From NCBI RefSeq assembly GCF_014138045.1, contig NZ_JACGXA010000001.1, forward strand, positions 3,395,001 to 3,459,000: 64,000 bases of DNA, in the 5' to 3' direction. The notes beneath the pieces were generated by a model. It was not told the origin of the DNA, ran no database searches, and was given only the letters and a program-made list of their open reading frames with translations. Made by a program: the position numbers and the translations under genes. The stretch is from Nocardioides ginsengisegetis (GTDB lineage: Bacteria > Actinomycetota > Actinomycetes > Propionibacteriales > Nocardioidaceae). Below, piece after piece: positions 25,873 to 34,826 of this stretch. The number at the start of each line of letters is the position of its first letter. The first letter of the stretch is position 1.

Positions 25873-26699
25873 CGGTCTCGGCCTCTCCGACGAGCGAGGC
25901 GACGTACGCCGACGCGCTGGCGCTGCTGCGCGGCCGGCCGCTCGTGGTGCTGACCGGGGCGGGGCTGTCGACCGACTCGGGGATCCCGGACTACCGCGGA
26001 CCGGACAGCCCGGCGCGGATGCCGATGACCTACCAGGAGTTCGTGAGCGGGCCGGAGGCGCAGCAGCGCTACTGGGCGCGCAGTCACCTCGGCTGGGGGC
26101 GGATGAAGGGTGCGGACCCCAACGAGGGGCACCGCGCGCTGGCCCGGCTCGACCCCGGGCTGCTGATCACCCAGAACGTCGACGGCCTGCACGAGCGGGC
26201 CGGGTCCCGGAGCCTGGTGGCCCTGCACGGCCGGATCGCCGACGTCATCTGCCTGGGCTGCCGGACCACGTCGCCGCGGGCGGCGCTGCAGGCGCGACTG
26301 GGCGAGCTCAACCCGGACTTCGCCGCGCGGCACGCCGCGGTCGCGACCCGGCCCGACGGCGACGTCGACCTCGAGGAGACCGCCGGCTTCGTGGTGCCCG
26401 GGTGCGAGCAGTGCGGCGGGGTGCTCAAGCCCGACGTCGTGTTCTTCGGCGAGAACGTCCCGGCGCCGCGGGTCGAGCGCTGCTACGCCGCGGTCGACGC
26501 GCTGCCGGAGCAGGACGGCGCGCTGCTGGTGGCGGGCTCGTCGCTGACGGTGATGAGCGGCTTCCGGTTCGTGCGCCGGGCGGCCCGGGCGGGGACGCCG
26601 GTGGTGATCGTCAACCGCGGGACGACCCGCGGCGACGAGCTCGCGTCGTACAAGCTCGAGGTGGGGTGCAGTGAGTTCCTGACGGCGCTGGCCGCCTGA
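25869..26699 (+). CDS. NAD-dependent protein deacetylase (sirtuin, Sir2 family)
   Basis: 276 residues. NAD site LTGAGLSTDSGIPDYRGP near residue 30, the TQNVDGLHERAG helix, catalytic His in VALHGRI, and a zinc ribbon with CLGC and CEQC pairs. LKPDVVFFGENVP and LVAGSSLTVMSGF complete the Rossmann core. It removes acyl groups from lysines using NAD. Fully cytosolic. The Cys set is intact, so activity is expected. Confidence 0.95.
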   Translation: MTVSASPTSEATYADALALLRGRPLVVLTGAGLSTDSGIPDYRGPDSPARMPMTYQEFVSGPEAQQRYWARSHLGWGRMKGADPNEGHRALARLDPGLLITQNVDGLHERAGSRSLVALHGRIADVICLGCRTTSPRAALQARLGELNPDFAARHAAVATRPDGDVDLEETAGFVVPGCEQCGGVLKPDVVFFGENVPAPRVERCYAAVDALPEQDGALLVAGSSLTVMSGFRFVRRAARAGTPVVIVNRGTTRGDELASYKLEVGCSEFLTALAA

Positions 26700-26708
26700 G
26701 CCCGCGGG

Positions 26709-27080
26709 TCAGACGGTCGCGAGCGGGAGCTCGGCCAGGTCGGTCGGGCCGGCCTCGTGGTCGCCGCGGCGGCGCAGGTCGCCGAGCAGGTCGACGACCT
26801 CGTGCAGCTCCAGGTCGTGGCGCAGCGGGTCGAGGCCCTCGAGCCGGTCCGCGGCCAGGTCGTCGGGCAGCCGCGCGCCCAGGTCGAGGGTGTAGACGGT
26901 GTCGTCGACCTCGAAGCCGATGTCGCGGACCTTGGCGGTCCAGTGCTCACCCTCGGCGGTGCGCAGGACCACGGCCTCGCCGAACTCCAGCCCCCGCGTC
27001 AGGCTCGTCGCGGAGTGGGCGACGACGACCGTGTCGTCCTCGCGTCCCGGTGCCAGCTCGATGACCTCGATGAGCTCCAT
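26709..27080 (-). CDS. Conserved hypothetical protein
   Basis: 123 residues beginning MELIEVIELAPGREDDTVVV. The first 70 residues alternate beta-strand-like segments (GEAVVLRTAEGEHWTAKVRDIGFEVDDTVYTLDLGARLP) suggesting a small barrel; the end is acidic and helical (HDLELHEVVDLLGDLRRRGDHE). No Cys, no membrane segment, no known motif. Convergent with the sirtuin gene. Not recognised; likely lineage-specific. Confidence 0.7.
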   Translation of the reverse strand: MELIEVIELAPGREDDTVVVAHSATSLTRGLEFGEAVVLRTAEGEHWTAKVRDIGFEVDDTVYTLDLGARLPDDLAADRLEGLDPLRHDLELHEVVDLLGDLRRRGDHEAGPTDLAELPLATV

Positions 27081-27303
27081 GCTGCGTGTCCCCCTTGTGC
27101 CGGTCCCCCGACCGAGTGCCGCGACCACCTCGTCGGACGGCGTCGTCCCCCGACGACACCCTGGGTCCGACGGCCACGGGTTGCGCAGAAGGTACCCGGC
27201 AAAGATCCACGGGAGATCCACAAGAAGGTAAAGATTCGACCTGTGGGACGAGACGTCCAGACCGGTCGATTGCGGACCCGGAAGGTCCGGAATCCCGGAG
27301 GAG

Positions 27304-27990
27304 TCAGAGCTTGCGCACGAAGATGTGGTCGGCCGCCTCGGGCACGATCTCGGCGGTCTCGCCGCCCGACCCGACCAGCACGCCCTCCTCGGTGGCGATG
27401 ACCGTGACCGTCTTGTCCGGCAGGGCCCCGACCCGGCGCAGCGCGCTCATCAGCGACTCGTCCTTCTGCATCTCCTCGGAGATGCGGCGCACCAGGACCC
27501 GGCCCTCACCGCTGGTCGCGGCGCGGGACAGCGACTCGACGCCGTCCATGAAGTCCTCGCTGACCGAGCTCTCGCCCAGCTCGTCGAGGCCCGGGATCGG
27601 GTTGCCGTAGGGCGACTCCGTGGGATGGCCGAGCAGCTCGACGAGGCGCCGTTCGACGGTCTCGGACATGACGTGCTCCCAGCGGCACGCCTCCTCGTGC
27701 ACCAGCTCCCAGTCGAGGCCGATCACGTCGGTGAGCAGCCGCTCGGCGAGGCGGTGCTTGCGCATCACGCGCGTGGCGAGCCGGAGCCCCTCATCGGTGA
27801 GCTGGAGGTGGCGGTCGCCCTCGACGGTCAGCAGGCCGTCGCGCTCCATGCGCGCCACGGTCTGGGAGACCGTCGGGCCGCTCTGGTGCAGGCGCTCGGC
27901 GATCCGGGCACGCAACGGGACGATGCCCTCCTCGACCAGCTCGTAGATGGTCCGGAGGTACATCTCGGTGGTGTCGATCAGATCGCTCAC
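27304..27990 (-). CDS. DtxR/IdeR-family metal-dependent transcriptional regulator
   Basis: 228 residues from GTG 27990. N-terminal winged helix (DTTEMYLRTIYELVEEGIVPLRARIAERL, SGPTVSQTVARMERDGLL), metal-binding and dimerisation domain with HRLAERLLTDVIGLDWELVHEEACRWEHVMSETVERRL, where His, Glu and Cys ligands of the DtxR sites occur, and a C-terminal SH3-like FeoA domain. It likely represses iron or manganese genes when metal is bound. Divergent from the photolyase with 90 bases between. Whether it is IdeR itself or a manganese regulator cannot be told. Confidence 0.93.
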   Translation of the reverse strand: MSDLIDTTEMYLRTIYELVEEGIVPLRARIAERLHQSGPTVSQTVARMERDGLLTVEGDRHLQLTDEGLRLATRVMRKHRLAERLLTDVIGLDWELVHEEACRWEHVMSETVERRLVELLGHPTESPYGNPIPGLDELGESSVSEDFMDGVESLSRAATSGEGRVLVRRISEEMQKDESLMSALRRVGALPDKTVTVIATEEGVLVGSGGETAEIVPEAADHIFVRKL

Positions 27991-28080
27991 CGGACCATTC
28001 TGTCCTACGGCCCCGCGCGCGGGGCCGGCCCGGTCGGTGTCGTCGGGGGGTGTCGGGGGCGGGTGGCAGCATGGGGGTCG

Positions 28081-29421
28081 ATGCCAGCCGTCATGTGGTT
28101 CCGCCGCGACCTCCGCCTCGGGGACAACCCCGCCCTGCTCGAGGCCTGCGCCGACGGGGACGTGCTCCCCCTCTTCGTGCTCGACCCGGCGCTGTGGGGA
28201 CCCTCCGGCGACGTGCGCCGCGCCTACCTCGCCGTCTCGCTGCGTGCCCTCGACGAGTCGCTGCGCGAGCTGGGTGCCTCGCTGTCCGTCGTCGAGGGCG
28301 ACCCGGTGGAGCGGGTGCCGGCCGCGGCCCGTGAGGTCGGCGCGAGCCGGGTCCACGTGGCCGCCGACTTCGGCCCCTACGGCCGCGCCCGGGACGAGCG
28401 GGTCTCGGCCGCCCTGGGCGATGCGGGGATCGACCTGGTCCGCACCGGCTCGCCGTACGCCGTGGCGCCGGGGCGGGTGACCAACGGGTCCGGCGACCCC
28501 TACAAGGTGTTCACGCCGTTCTCGAAGGCGTGGGCCGACCACGGCTGGCGTGGACCCGTCGACGCCCCGACGCACGGGTCCTGGCTGGCGCTGGACGACA
28601 CCGTCGACCTCCCCGAGCCGACCCTCCCCGACGGGCTGGAGCTGCCGGCGGCCGGCGAGGCCGAGGCGCGGCGCCGGTGGAGCGACTTCCTCGACCGCGT
28701 GGCGGACTACGCCGACGACCGCGACAAGCCGGGCGTGGCGGGCACCTCCCACATGTCGGTGCACCTCAAGTGGGGCGAGATCCACCCGCGCACCCTCCTC
28801 GCCGACCTCGCGCGGCTGCGCAGCGAGGGGGCGGCGACCTACCGCAAGGAGCTGGCCTGGCGGGAGTTCTACGCCGACGTGCTGGCCGCCCGGCCCGAGA
28901 CGGCACGCGACTACCTCCGGCCGGAGTTCGCGGCGATGCCCCACGACGAGCCGGGCGCGGCCTACGACGCCTGGCGGGAGGGGCGCACGGGCTTCCCGGT
29001 GGTCGACGCCGGGATGCGCCAGCTGCGCGCGACCGGCTGGATGCACAACCGGGTGCGGATGATCGTGGCCAGCTTCCTGGTCAAGGACCTGCACCACGAG
29101 TGGCAGCACGGCGCCCGCCACTTCATGCGCTGGCTCGTCGACGGTGACCTCGCCTCCAACCAGCACGGCTGGCAGTGGACGGCCGGGTGCGGCACCGACG
29201 CCGCGCCGTACTTCCGCGTCTTCAACCCGACCAGCCAGGGTCGCACGTTCGACCCGGCCGGCGCCTACGTCCGGCAGTGGGTGCCCGAGCTGGCCGGGGT
29301 GTCCGACCCGCACGACCCCGACGAGGCGACCCGGCGCGAGGTGGGCTACCCGCTCCCGGTCGTCGACCACGCAACCGAACGCAAGGAGGCCCTGAACCGG
29401 TGGGAGAGCATCAGACGATGA
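28081..29421 (+). CDS. phr: Deoxyribodipyrimidine photolyase (cryptochrome/photolyase family)
   Basis: 446 residues. The N-terminal alpha/beta antenna domain starts VMWFRRDLRLGDNPAL; the FAD domain carries YRKELAWREFYADVL, TGFPVVDAGMRQLRATGWMHNRVRMIVASFLVKDL, GDLASNQHGWQWTAGCGTDAAPYFRVFNP. The Trp-rich electron-transfer path residues in this region are present. It repairs cyclobutane pyrimidine dimers using light. Its stop overlaps the next gene start. Confidence 0.95.
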   Translation: MPAVMWFRRDLRLGDNPALLEACADGDVLPLFVLDPALWGPSGDVRRAYLAVSLRALDESLRELGASLSVVEGDPVERVPAAAREVGASRVHVAADFGPYGRARDERVSAALGDAGIDLVRTGSPYAVAPGRVTNGSGDPYKVFTPFSKAWADHGWRGPVDAPTHGSWLALDDTVDLPEPTLPDGLELPAAGEAEARRRWSDFLDRVADYADDRDKPGVAGTSHMSVHLKWGEIHPRTLLADLARLRSEGAATYRKELAWREFYADVLAARPETARDYLRPEFAAMPHDEPGAAYDAWREGRTGFPVVDAGMRQLRATGWMHNRVRMIVASFLVKDLHHEWQHGARHFMRWLVDGDLASNQHGWQWTAGCGTDAAPYFRVFNPTSQGRTFDPAGAYVRQWVPELAGVSDPHDPDEATRREVGYPLPVVDHATERKEALNRWESIRR

Positions 29422-30182
29422 CCCGGGAGCTGATCGTGCCGCGCCGGTTCTGCGGGCCGCCGTCGTCGGGCAACGGCGGCTGGACCTCCGGCGCCCTGGC
29501 GGCCCTGGTCGACCCCGACCCGCGGGCCCGGTCCTGGCCGACGGTCCGGGTCGCGCTGCGGCAGCCGCCCCCGCTCGACACCCCCATGACGGTGGCCGAG
29601 GAGGACGGCGCGACCGTCGCGACGTTCGGCGGTGCCGTGGTGGCCCGGGCCAGCGTCGTGGACGACGAGCCGGCGGTGGTGGAGCCGGTCCCGCCGGCCG
29701 AGGCGCGGGCCGCGATGGCGTCCTACCCCGGCCTCGTCTCGCACCCCTTCCCCACCTGCTTCGCGTGCGGCACCGACCGCGCCGAGGGCGACGGGCTGCG
29801 GATCTTCGCGGGGCCGGTCACCGAGCAGGACGGCGCGACCCGGATCGCGGCCGTCTGGCGGCCGCACCCCAGCACCGGCGACGACTTCCAGCAGACCCGC
29901 GACGAGCTGCCGCGCGCGTCGCTGCCGGTGACCTGGGCGGCGCTCGACTGCATCGGCGGCTGGGCCGGCGACCTGACCGAGCGCCTCATGGTGCTGGCCG
30001 GCATGACCGCCCGCGTCGACGCACTGCCGGTGATCGGCGAGGAGCACGTGGTCGTCGGACTGGCCCGCGGGCAGGAGGGGCGCAAGACCTTCACCGCCGC
30101 CACGCTGTACGACGCCGACGGGCGCGTGGTCGCGACCGCCGAGCACGTGTGGGTGGCCGTGGACCCCGCGGCGTTCACCTGA
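29418..30182 (+). CDS. Hotdog-fold (thioesterase-like) hypothetical protein
   Basis: 254 residues from ATG 29418, coupled to the photolyase by ATGA overlap. The start RRFCGPPSSGNGGWTSGALAALV resembles the N-terminal helix entry of thioesterase-like hotdog proteins, followed by VRVALRQPPPLDTPM. A HPFPTCFACGTDRAEGDGLRIF motif with two Cys four apart is conserved in this actinobacterial group, and a second hotdog half (TWAALDCIGGWAGDLTERLMVLAGMTARV) follows. Probably acts on an acyl-CoA or acyl carrier, but no catalytic residue is certain. Confidence 0.7.
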   Translation: MTRELIVPRRFCGPPSSGNGGWTSGALAALVDPDPRARSWPTVRVALRQPPPLDTPMTVAEEDGATVATFGGAVVARASVVDDEPAVVEPVPPAEARAAMASYPGLVSHPFPTCFACGTDRAEGDGLRIFAGPVTEQDGATRIAAVWRPHPSTGDDFQQTRDELPRASLPVTWAALDCIGGWAGDLTERLMVLAGMTARVDALPVIGEEHVVVGLARGQEGRKTFTAATLYDADGRVVATAEHVWVAVDPAAFT

Positions 30183-30244
30183 GGCCATCCCCGACGGTGG
30201 CCCGTGAGTCCGGCCACGCCGGGTTGACCGTGGCCGGGCGTCTT

Positions 30245-30260
30245 GGGAAGGATCCTTCCC
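30245..30260. promoter_or_regulatory. Perfect 16-base palindrome covering the glucosidase ribosome site
   Basis: GGGAAGGATCCTTCCC ends directly before the ATG of the glucosidase gene. Its left arm contains the only Shine-Dalgarno-like sequence (GAAGGA), so pairing would hide the ribosome site; it could equally be a protein operator. Confidence 0.55.
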
Positions 30261-31886
30261 ATGGGTTTGAACGATCAAAACGAGTGGTGGCGGCACGCGG
30301 TCACCTACCAGGTCTACGTCCGCAGCTTCGCCGATCTCGACGGTGACGGCATCGGCGACCTGCCGGGGATCACCTCGCGACTGCCCTACCTGCGCGACCT
30401 CGGCGTCGACGCGCTGTGGATCACGCCCTTCTACACCTCGCCCCAGAACGACCACGGCTACGACGTCGCGGACTACACCGACGTCGACCCGCTCTTCGGC
30501 AGCATCGGTGACGCGGACGCGCTGCTCGACCGCGCCCACGAGCTCGGCCTGAAGGTGATCGTCGACCTGGTCCCCAACCACTCCTCCGACCAGCACGAGT
30601 GGTTCCGGGCCGCCCTGGCCGCCGGCCCCGGCAGCCCCGAGCGGGCGCGCTACCTCTTCCGCGATGGCCGCGGCAAGGCCGGCGAGCTGCCGCCCAACAA
30701 CTGGGAGTCGGTCTTCGGCGGTCCCGCGTGGACGCGCGTCGAGGACCCTTCGACAGGCTCAGGACAACGCGGCCAGTGGTACCTCCACCTCTTCGACAGC
30801 ACGCAGCCCGACTTCGACTGGCGCAACCCCGAGGTCGGCGACCTGTTCGAGGACGTGCTGACGTTCTGGCTCGACCGCGGCGTCGACGGGTTCCGTGTCG
30901 ACGTGGCGCACGGGCTCTTCAAGGTCGAGAGCCTGCGCGACCAGGAGATCGCCGAGGACGAGGTCCCCGAGGCCTCCGCTGCCTCCGCCGCGCCGCCCTC
31001 GAGCATGGTGGAGCGCACCCTGCGCGACGAGCCCATGTGGGACCAGCCCGAGGTGCACGACGTCTACCGCCGCTGGCACCGGATCCTGGAGAAGTACGAC
31101 GGCGACCGGATGACCGTCGCCGAGGCCTGGACCCAGACCCCCGAGTCGATGGCGCGCTTCGTGCGACCCGACGAGATGAGCCAGAGCTTCAACTTCAGCT
31201 GGCTGCTCGCGCCGTGGTCGGCCTCGGCGTTCGCGGACGTGATCACCGGGACGCTCGACGCACTGGCTCCCGTCGGGGCCTCACCCACGTGGGTGCTGAG
31301 CAATCACGACGTGATCCGCCACGTGACCCGCTACGGCGGCGGCCCGGTCGGCCTGGCGCGCGCGAAGGCCGCGACCATGACGATGCTGTCGCTGCCCGGC
31401 TCGGCCTACCTCTACCAGGGCGAGGAGCTCGGCCTGGAGCAGGACGAGGTGCATCCGGACTTCCGGCAGGACCCGTCGTGGTTCCGCACCGGCGAGGAGG
31501 GCCGGGACGGCTGCCGCGTGCCGATCCCATGGAGCGGCTCGGCCGCGCCGTTCGGCTTCGGCCCCGGCACCGGCCAGCCCTGGCTGCCGCAGCCCTCGTC
31601 CTACGCCGGCCTCTCGGTCGAGGCGCAGCAGGACGACCCGACCTCCACGCTCTCGTTCTACCGCGAGGCGCTGGCGGCCCGGCGCGCCCACGCGACCGGC
31701 ATCGACGACCACGTCGAGATGATCGACCTGGGCGAGGACGTCCTCGCGTTCCGCCGCGGGCCGGTCACCGTCGTGCTGAACTGCGGCACCGCAGCCGTCG
31801 CGCTCCCGGCGGGCGACGTACTGCTCGCGAGCGGAGCGGTCGAGGACGGCAAGCTCCCCGCCGACACTGCGGTCTGGCTGGGCTGA
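30261..31886 (+). CDS. Glycoside hydrolase family 13 alpha-glucosidase / oligo-1,6-glucosidase
   Basis: 541 residues from ATG 30261. The (beta/alpha)8 barrel regions are clear: [38 protein letters not shown], nucleophile Asp214 in [10 protein letters not shown], acid/base Glu288 in TVAEAW, and Asp350 in LSNHDVIRH. The C-terminal small domain ends in an all-beta part. It should hydrolyse alpha-1,4 or alpha-1,6 glucosides from the non-reducing end in the cytosol. Residues near 162-171 ([10 protein letters not shown]) come from a repeat embedded in the gene and interrupt the usual spacing before WYLHLF. Confidence 0.93.
   Translation: MGLNDQNEWWRHAVTYQVYVRSFADLDGDGIGDLPGITSRLPYLRDLGVDALWITPFYTSPQNDHGYDVADYTDVDPLFGSIGDADALLDRAHELGLKVIVDLVPNHSSDQHEWFRAALAAGPGSPERARYLFRDGRGKAGELPPNNWESVFGGPAWTRVEDPSTGSGQRGQWYLHLFDSTQPDFDWRNPEVGDLFEDVLTFWLDRGVDGFRVDVAHGLFKVESLRDQEIAEDEVPEASAASAAPPSSMVERTLRDEPMWDQPEVHDVYRRWHRILEKYDGDRMTVAEAWTQTPESMARFVRPDEMSQSFNFSWLLAPWSASAFADVITGTLDALAPVGASPTWVLSNHDVIRHVTRYGGGPVGLARAKAATMTMLSLPGSAYLYQGEELGLEQDEVHPDFRQDPSWFRTGEEGRDGCRVPIPWSGSAAPFGFGPGTGQPWLPQPSSYAGLSVEAQQDDPTSTLSFYREALAARRAHATGIDDHVEMIDLGEDVLAFRRGPVTVVLNCGTAAVALPAGDVLLASGAVEDGKLPADTAVWLG
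30744..30768. repeat. REP-like element inside glucosidase gene
   Basis: Contains CCTTCGACAGGCTCAGG (30747-30763) followed by ACAAC. This hairpin-forming core is a widespread dispersed bacterial repeat. Here it is in frame and is translated as DPSTGSGQ without breaking the gene. Confidence 0.65.
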
Positions 31887-31905
31887 TCCTCGGGGGTTGC
31901 CGTCC

Positions 31906-32346
31906 TCAGTCGAGGGCGCCGTTGTAGCGACCGAGCGACTCCACCAGCCCGCGCAGGTCGTCGTCGGACCAGTCCGAGAGCCGTTCGTCGAGCCAACGCC
32001 GGCGCTCGGAGGAGACCTCGGCCAGGCGGCGTACGGCGCTCTCGCTCGCCGAGACCAGCGTCGCCCGGCCGTCGTCGGGGTCCGGCTGCCGGTCGACCAG
32101 GCCGAGGTCGACCAGGTGCTGCACCTGCCGGCTGATGGCGCCCTTGTCGACGTCGAAGGTCCCGGCGATCGCCGAGGACCGCATCGGCCCACTCTCGGCG
32201 AGGTAGGCCAGCAGGAGGTACGACGCGGGCTGCAGGTCCGGGTGGACCGCACGCGAACGCTCGCCGATGACGCGCCTGATCCGCCGGATCAGCACGCCGA
32301 CCTCGTGCTCGAGCTGCCGCAGCGACTCGGGACGGGACGCGCTCAC
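31906..32346 (-). CDS. MarR-family transcriptional regulator
   Basis: 146 residues from GTG 32346. Helical dimer arm (LRQLEHEVGVLIRRIRRVIG), winged helix with SGPMRSSAIAGTFDVDKGAISRQVQHLVDLGLVDRQPDPDDGRATLV (the DxR wing motif reads DPDDGRA) and a C-terminal dimer helix. TACGAT seven bases before the start suggests a leaderless message from the 41-base gap after the MFS gene, in addition to readthrough. It probably represses the exporter next to it through the GTTGC-N5-GCAAC sites upstream of that gene. Confidence 0.9.
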   Translation of the reverse strand: MSASRPESLRQLEHEVGVLIRRIRRVIGERSRAVHPDLQPASYLLLAYLAESGPMRSSAIAGTFDVDKGAISRQVQHLVDLGLVDRQPDPDDGRATLVSASESAVRRLAEVSSERRRWLDERLSDWSDDDLRGLVESLGRYNGALD

Positions 32347-32387
32347 ACGGGTGATCGTAGGGCCGGAGGTCGTGCTGCTCACCGCGG

Positions 32388-33995
32388 TCACCGGGCCGCG
32401 AGCTCGGACGTCGCCTCGGGGGCGAGGTCGGCGTCGGTCAGGTTGCTGGTGCGCAGCGGCACCTCGCGGATGAACGCGACGCAGACCAGCGCCAGCACCG
32501 CGAAGGGCATCGCGACGAGGAAGAGCTCGCCGATCGAGGCGCCGAAGGCGTGCTCGAAGACGACTCGCACCGGAGCGGGCAGGGCGGCCAGGTCCGGGAT
32601 GGAGTGGCTCTCGGCGCCGTCGGTGCTCACGCCGATCGCGGCCAGGCCGGACGCGACCTTGTCGGCGACCTGGTGGCTGAGCAGCGCGCCGAGGGCCGAG
32701 ACGCCGATCGAGCCGCCCATCGAGCGGAAGAACGCGACGACCGAGCTGGCCGCCCCCATGTCCGACTGGGTGGCGTTGTTCTGCACGGCGAGGACGAGGT
32801 TCTGCATGGTGGCGCCGAGGCCGAGGCCGAGGATCGCCATGAACAGGCCGACCACCGCGAGGTTGGTGGTGTCGTCGACCTGGCCGAGCAGGCCGAGCCC
32901 GGCGATCACGAGGACCATGCCGCCGACCAGCCAGCGCTTCCAGCGGCCGGTGTCGCTGATGATGCGGCCGGTGATGATGCTGGAGACGAGCAGGCCGCCG
33001 ACCATCGCGATCGACATCAGGCCGGCGCGGGTGGGGCTCATGCCGCGGGCGAGCTGGAAGTACTGGCTGAGGTAGACCGTGGAGCCGAACATCGCGACGC
33101 CGATGAACACCGAGGCGGCGGTGGCGAGCGCCGTGGTGCGGTCCTTGAACAGGCGCAACGGGATGATCGGCTCGGCCGCGACCCTCGCCTCGACGTACAC
33201 CGCGGCGGCGACGACGAGCAGGCCGGCGACGACGAGCAGCGCGCTGGTGGCCGAGCCCCAGGCGAACTGGTTGCCGGCGAGGGAGACCCACACGAGCAGG
33301 ATCGAGACGCCGGAGACGATGAGCGTGGCTCCGAGGTAGTCGATCCTGACGTCGCGCTTCACGACCGGCAGGTGCAGGGTCTTCTGGAGCAGGACGAACG
33401 CCGCGAGGGCGACGGGCAGGCCGACGAAGAAGCAGCCGCGCCAGCCGAGGGCGCTGTCCACGATCACGCCGCCGATGAGCGGGCCGCTGACGGTGGCGAG
33501 CGCGAAGACCGCGCCGAGGTAGCCGGAGTAGCGGCCGCGCTCACGCGGGGACACCATCGTCGCGATCACGACCTGGACGAGGGCGGTCAGGCCGCCGACG
33601 CCGAGGCCCTGGACGACGCGGGCGCCGATCAGGACGGCCATGTTGGGGGCGACGGCCGCGACCAGCGAGCCGACGGAGTAGATGACCAGAGCGCTCTGCA
33701 CCAGCAGCTTCTTGCTGAACAGGTCGGCGAGCTTGCCCCAGATCGGGGTGGTCGCGGTCATCGCCAGCAGCGTCGAGACGACCACCCACGTGTAGCCGGA
33801 CTGGCTGCCGTGCAGGTCCGAGACGATCCGCGGCAGCGCGTTGCTCACGACCGTGCTCGACAGCATCGCGACGAACATCGCGAGCAGGAGGCCGCTGAGC
33901 GCCTCCATCACCTCGCGGTGCGTCATCGGGACGCCGGCCTCGGACGAGGCGGGGCCCGATGTGGGGGTGGACGGGGGGACGGTCTGGCTGCTCAC
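32388..33995 (-). CDS. MFS drug exporter, DHA2 (EmrB/QacA) family
   Basis: 535 residues with 14 hydrophobic segments. Diagnostic motifs: GKLADLFSKKLLV (motif A), ARVVQGLGVGGLTALVQVVIATMVSPRERGRYSG and the WRGCFFVGLPVA motif after GPLIGG. It would use the proton gradient to expel hydrophobic drugs. The start is set at GTG 33995 (VSSQTVPP); GTG 34010 is possible. Two matching dyads overlap its promoter, and the MarR gene follows directly, a common repressor-exporter pair. Confidence 0.9.
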   Translation of the reverse strand: MSSQTVPPSTPTSGPASSEAGVPMTHREVMEALSGLLLAMFVAMLSSTVVSNALPRIVSDLHGSQSGYTWVVVSTLLAMTATTPIWGKLADLFSKKLLVQSALVIYSVGSLVAAVAPNMAVLIGARVVQGLGVGGLTALVQVVIATMVSPRERGRYSGYLGAVFALATVSGPLIGGVIVDSALGWRGCFFVGLPVALAAFVLLQKTLHLPVVKRDVRIDYLGATLIVSGVSILLVWVSLAGNQFAWGSATSALLVVAGLLVVAAAVYVEARVAAEPIIPLRLFKDRTTALATAASVFIGVAMFGSTVYLSQYFQLARGMSPTRAGLMSIAMVGGLLVSSIITGRIISDTGRWKRWLVGGMVLVIAGLGLLGQVDDTTNLAVVGLFMAILGLGLGATMQNLVLAVQNNATQSDMGAASSVVAFFRSMGGSIGVSALGALLSHQVADKVASGLAAIGVSTDGAESHSIPDLAALPAPVRVVFEHAFGASIGELFLVAMPFAVLALVCVAFIREVPLRTSNLTDADLAPEATSELAAR

Positions 33996-34022
33996 GGATG
34001 CTCGCTTCACGGAAGAGATAAG

Positions 34023-34067
34023 GTTGCTGATGGCAACTATATTCCGAAAAGGTTGCATCCGGCAACC
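34023..34067. promoter_or_regulatory. Twin MarR-type operators over the exporter promoter
   Basis: GTTGC-TGATG-GCAAC (34023-34037) and GGTTGC-ATCCG-GCAACC (34051-34067) are two copies of one dyad with centres 29 bases apart. On the minus strand TTGCCG, 18 bases and TATAGT form a promoter between and over them. The local AT-rich patch stands out. Binding by the neighbouring MarR protein is inferred. Confidence 0.7.
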
Positions 34068-34139
34068 AATGAGACGACCGCCACTCGTCAACACGCGACG
34101 GGTGGGCGCCGTACGCCGTCAACGAACGACGGGTCGGCG

Positions 34140-34370
34140 TCAGTCGTGGTGCAGGGCGCGGGTGAGGCTGGCGACGACGTCCTCGCTCGGGGACGCCGAC
34201 TGGCGGTTGCTCTCCTCGAGCTGGGCGAGCAGCTCGGCGCGGTGGACCTTCAGGGAGCGCGGAGCGTCGATGCCGACGCGGACGACGTCGCCGCGCACCT
34301 CGAGGATCGTGATGGTGATGTCCTCGCCGAGGACGACGCTCTCCCCCGCACGACGACTCAGAACCAGCAT
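34140..34370 (-). CDS. csrA: Carbon storage regulator / translational repressor CsrA
   Basis: 76 residues beginning MLVLSRRAGESVVLGEDITITILEVRGDVVRVGIDAP, the whole CsrA five-strand fold including the RNA-binding first strand (LVLSRR) and the GIDAPR and VHRAE segment with the conserved Arg. CsrA dimers bind GGA in hairpin loops and at ribosome sites to block translation. It is the last gene of the flgN-flgK-flgL-fliW unit. In Bacillus FliW sequesters CsrA until flagellin is exported; the same pairing here, with GGA-loop hairpins ahead of fliC, flgB and flbD, points to that control. Confidence 0.97.
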   Translation of the reverse strand: MLVLSRRAGESVVLGEDITITILEVRGDVVRVGIDAPRSLKVHRAELLAQLEESNRQSASPSEDVVASLTRALHHD

Positions 34371-34407
34371 GCCGCCACGCTACCGGTAGCGCCCGAGCGC
34401 ATCCGAT

Positions 34408-34797
34408 TCACCCGAGCAGGGGTGCCGCGACGGGCAGGCCGGGGGCGTCCAGGACGATCTGCCCGCCACGTCGGGTGGCCGGATTGACCAGGACCGGGGC
34501 GGCGAGGTTGGCCGTGGTCGTCGCCAGCGAGCCGCCGGCCGCGTTGAGGACCACGAGGAGCAGTACGTCGTCCGACGACTCGATGGCGAGGTCGGACAGC
34601 ACGTCGTCCTCGACCTCGGGGGCGTAGTCGGGGAAGAAGCGGCCCGGCGGGGCCACCAGGAAGCGCAGGTCCGGCTCGTCCAGCGACGTCATGCTGCACA
34701 GCACGCCGTCGTCGTCGAGCTGCACCAGCGCGAAGCGCCGGCGCTCGGGGAATCCGGGCATCGGCCGCACCATCTCGATGACGGGCACGTCGGTCAT
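34408..34797 (-). CDS. fliW: Flagellar assembly factor FliW (CsrA antagonist)
   Basis: 129 residues from ATG 34797, preceded by GGAG. Typical FliW blocks: PVIEMVRPMPGFPERRRFALVQLDDDGVLCSMTSLDEPDLRFLVAPP and the later DDVLLLVVLNAAGGSLATTTANLAAPVLVNPATRRGGQIVL. FliW binds both CsrA and flagellin, so free flagellin releases FliW-CsrA brakes. Located between flgL and csrA. Confidence 0.95.
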   Translation of the reverse strand: MTDVPVIEMVRPMPGFPERRRFALVQLDDDGVLCSMTSLDEPDLRFLVAPPGRFFPDYAPEVEDDVLSDLAIESSDDVLLLVVLNAAGGSLATTTANLAAPVLVNPATRRGGQIVLDAPGLPVAAPLLG

Positions 34798-34826
34798 GGG
34801 TTCTCCAACCGCTGGGGACGGGGCCA

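Noticed and set aside
27325..28080. Extension of photolyase to 698 residues
   Set aside because: The added part lies antisense to the DtxR gene and lacks any photolyase sequence.
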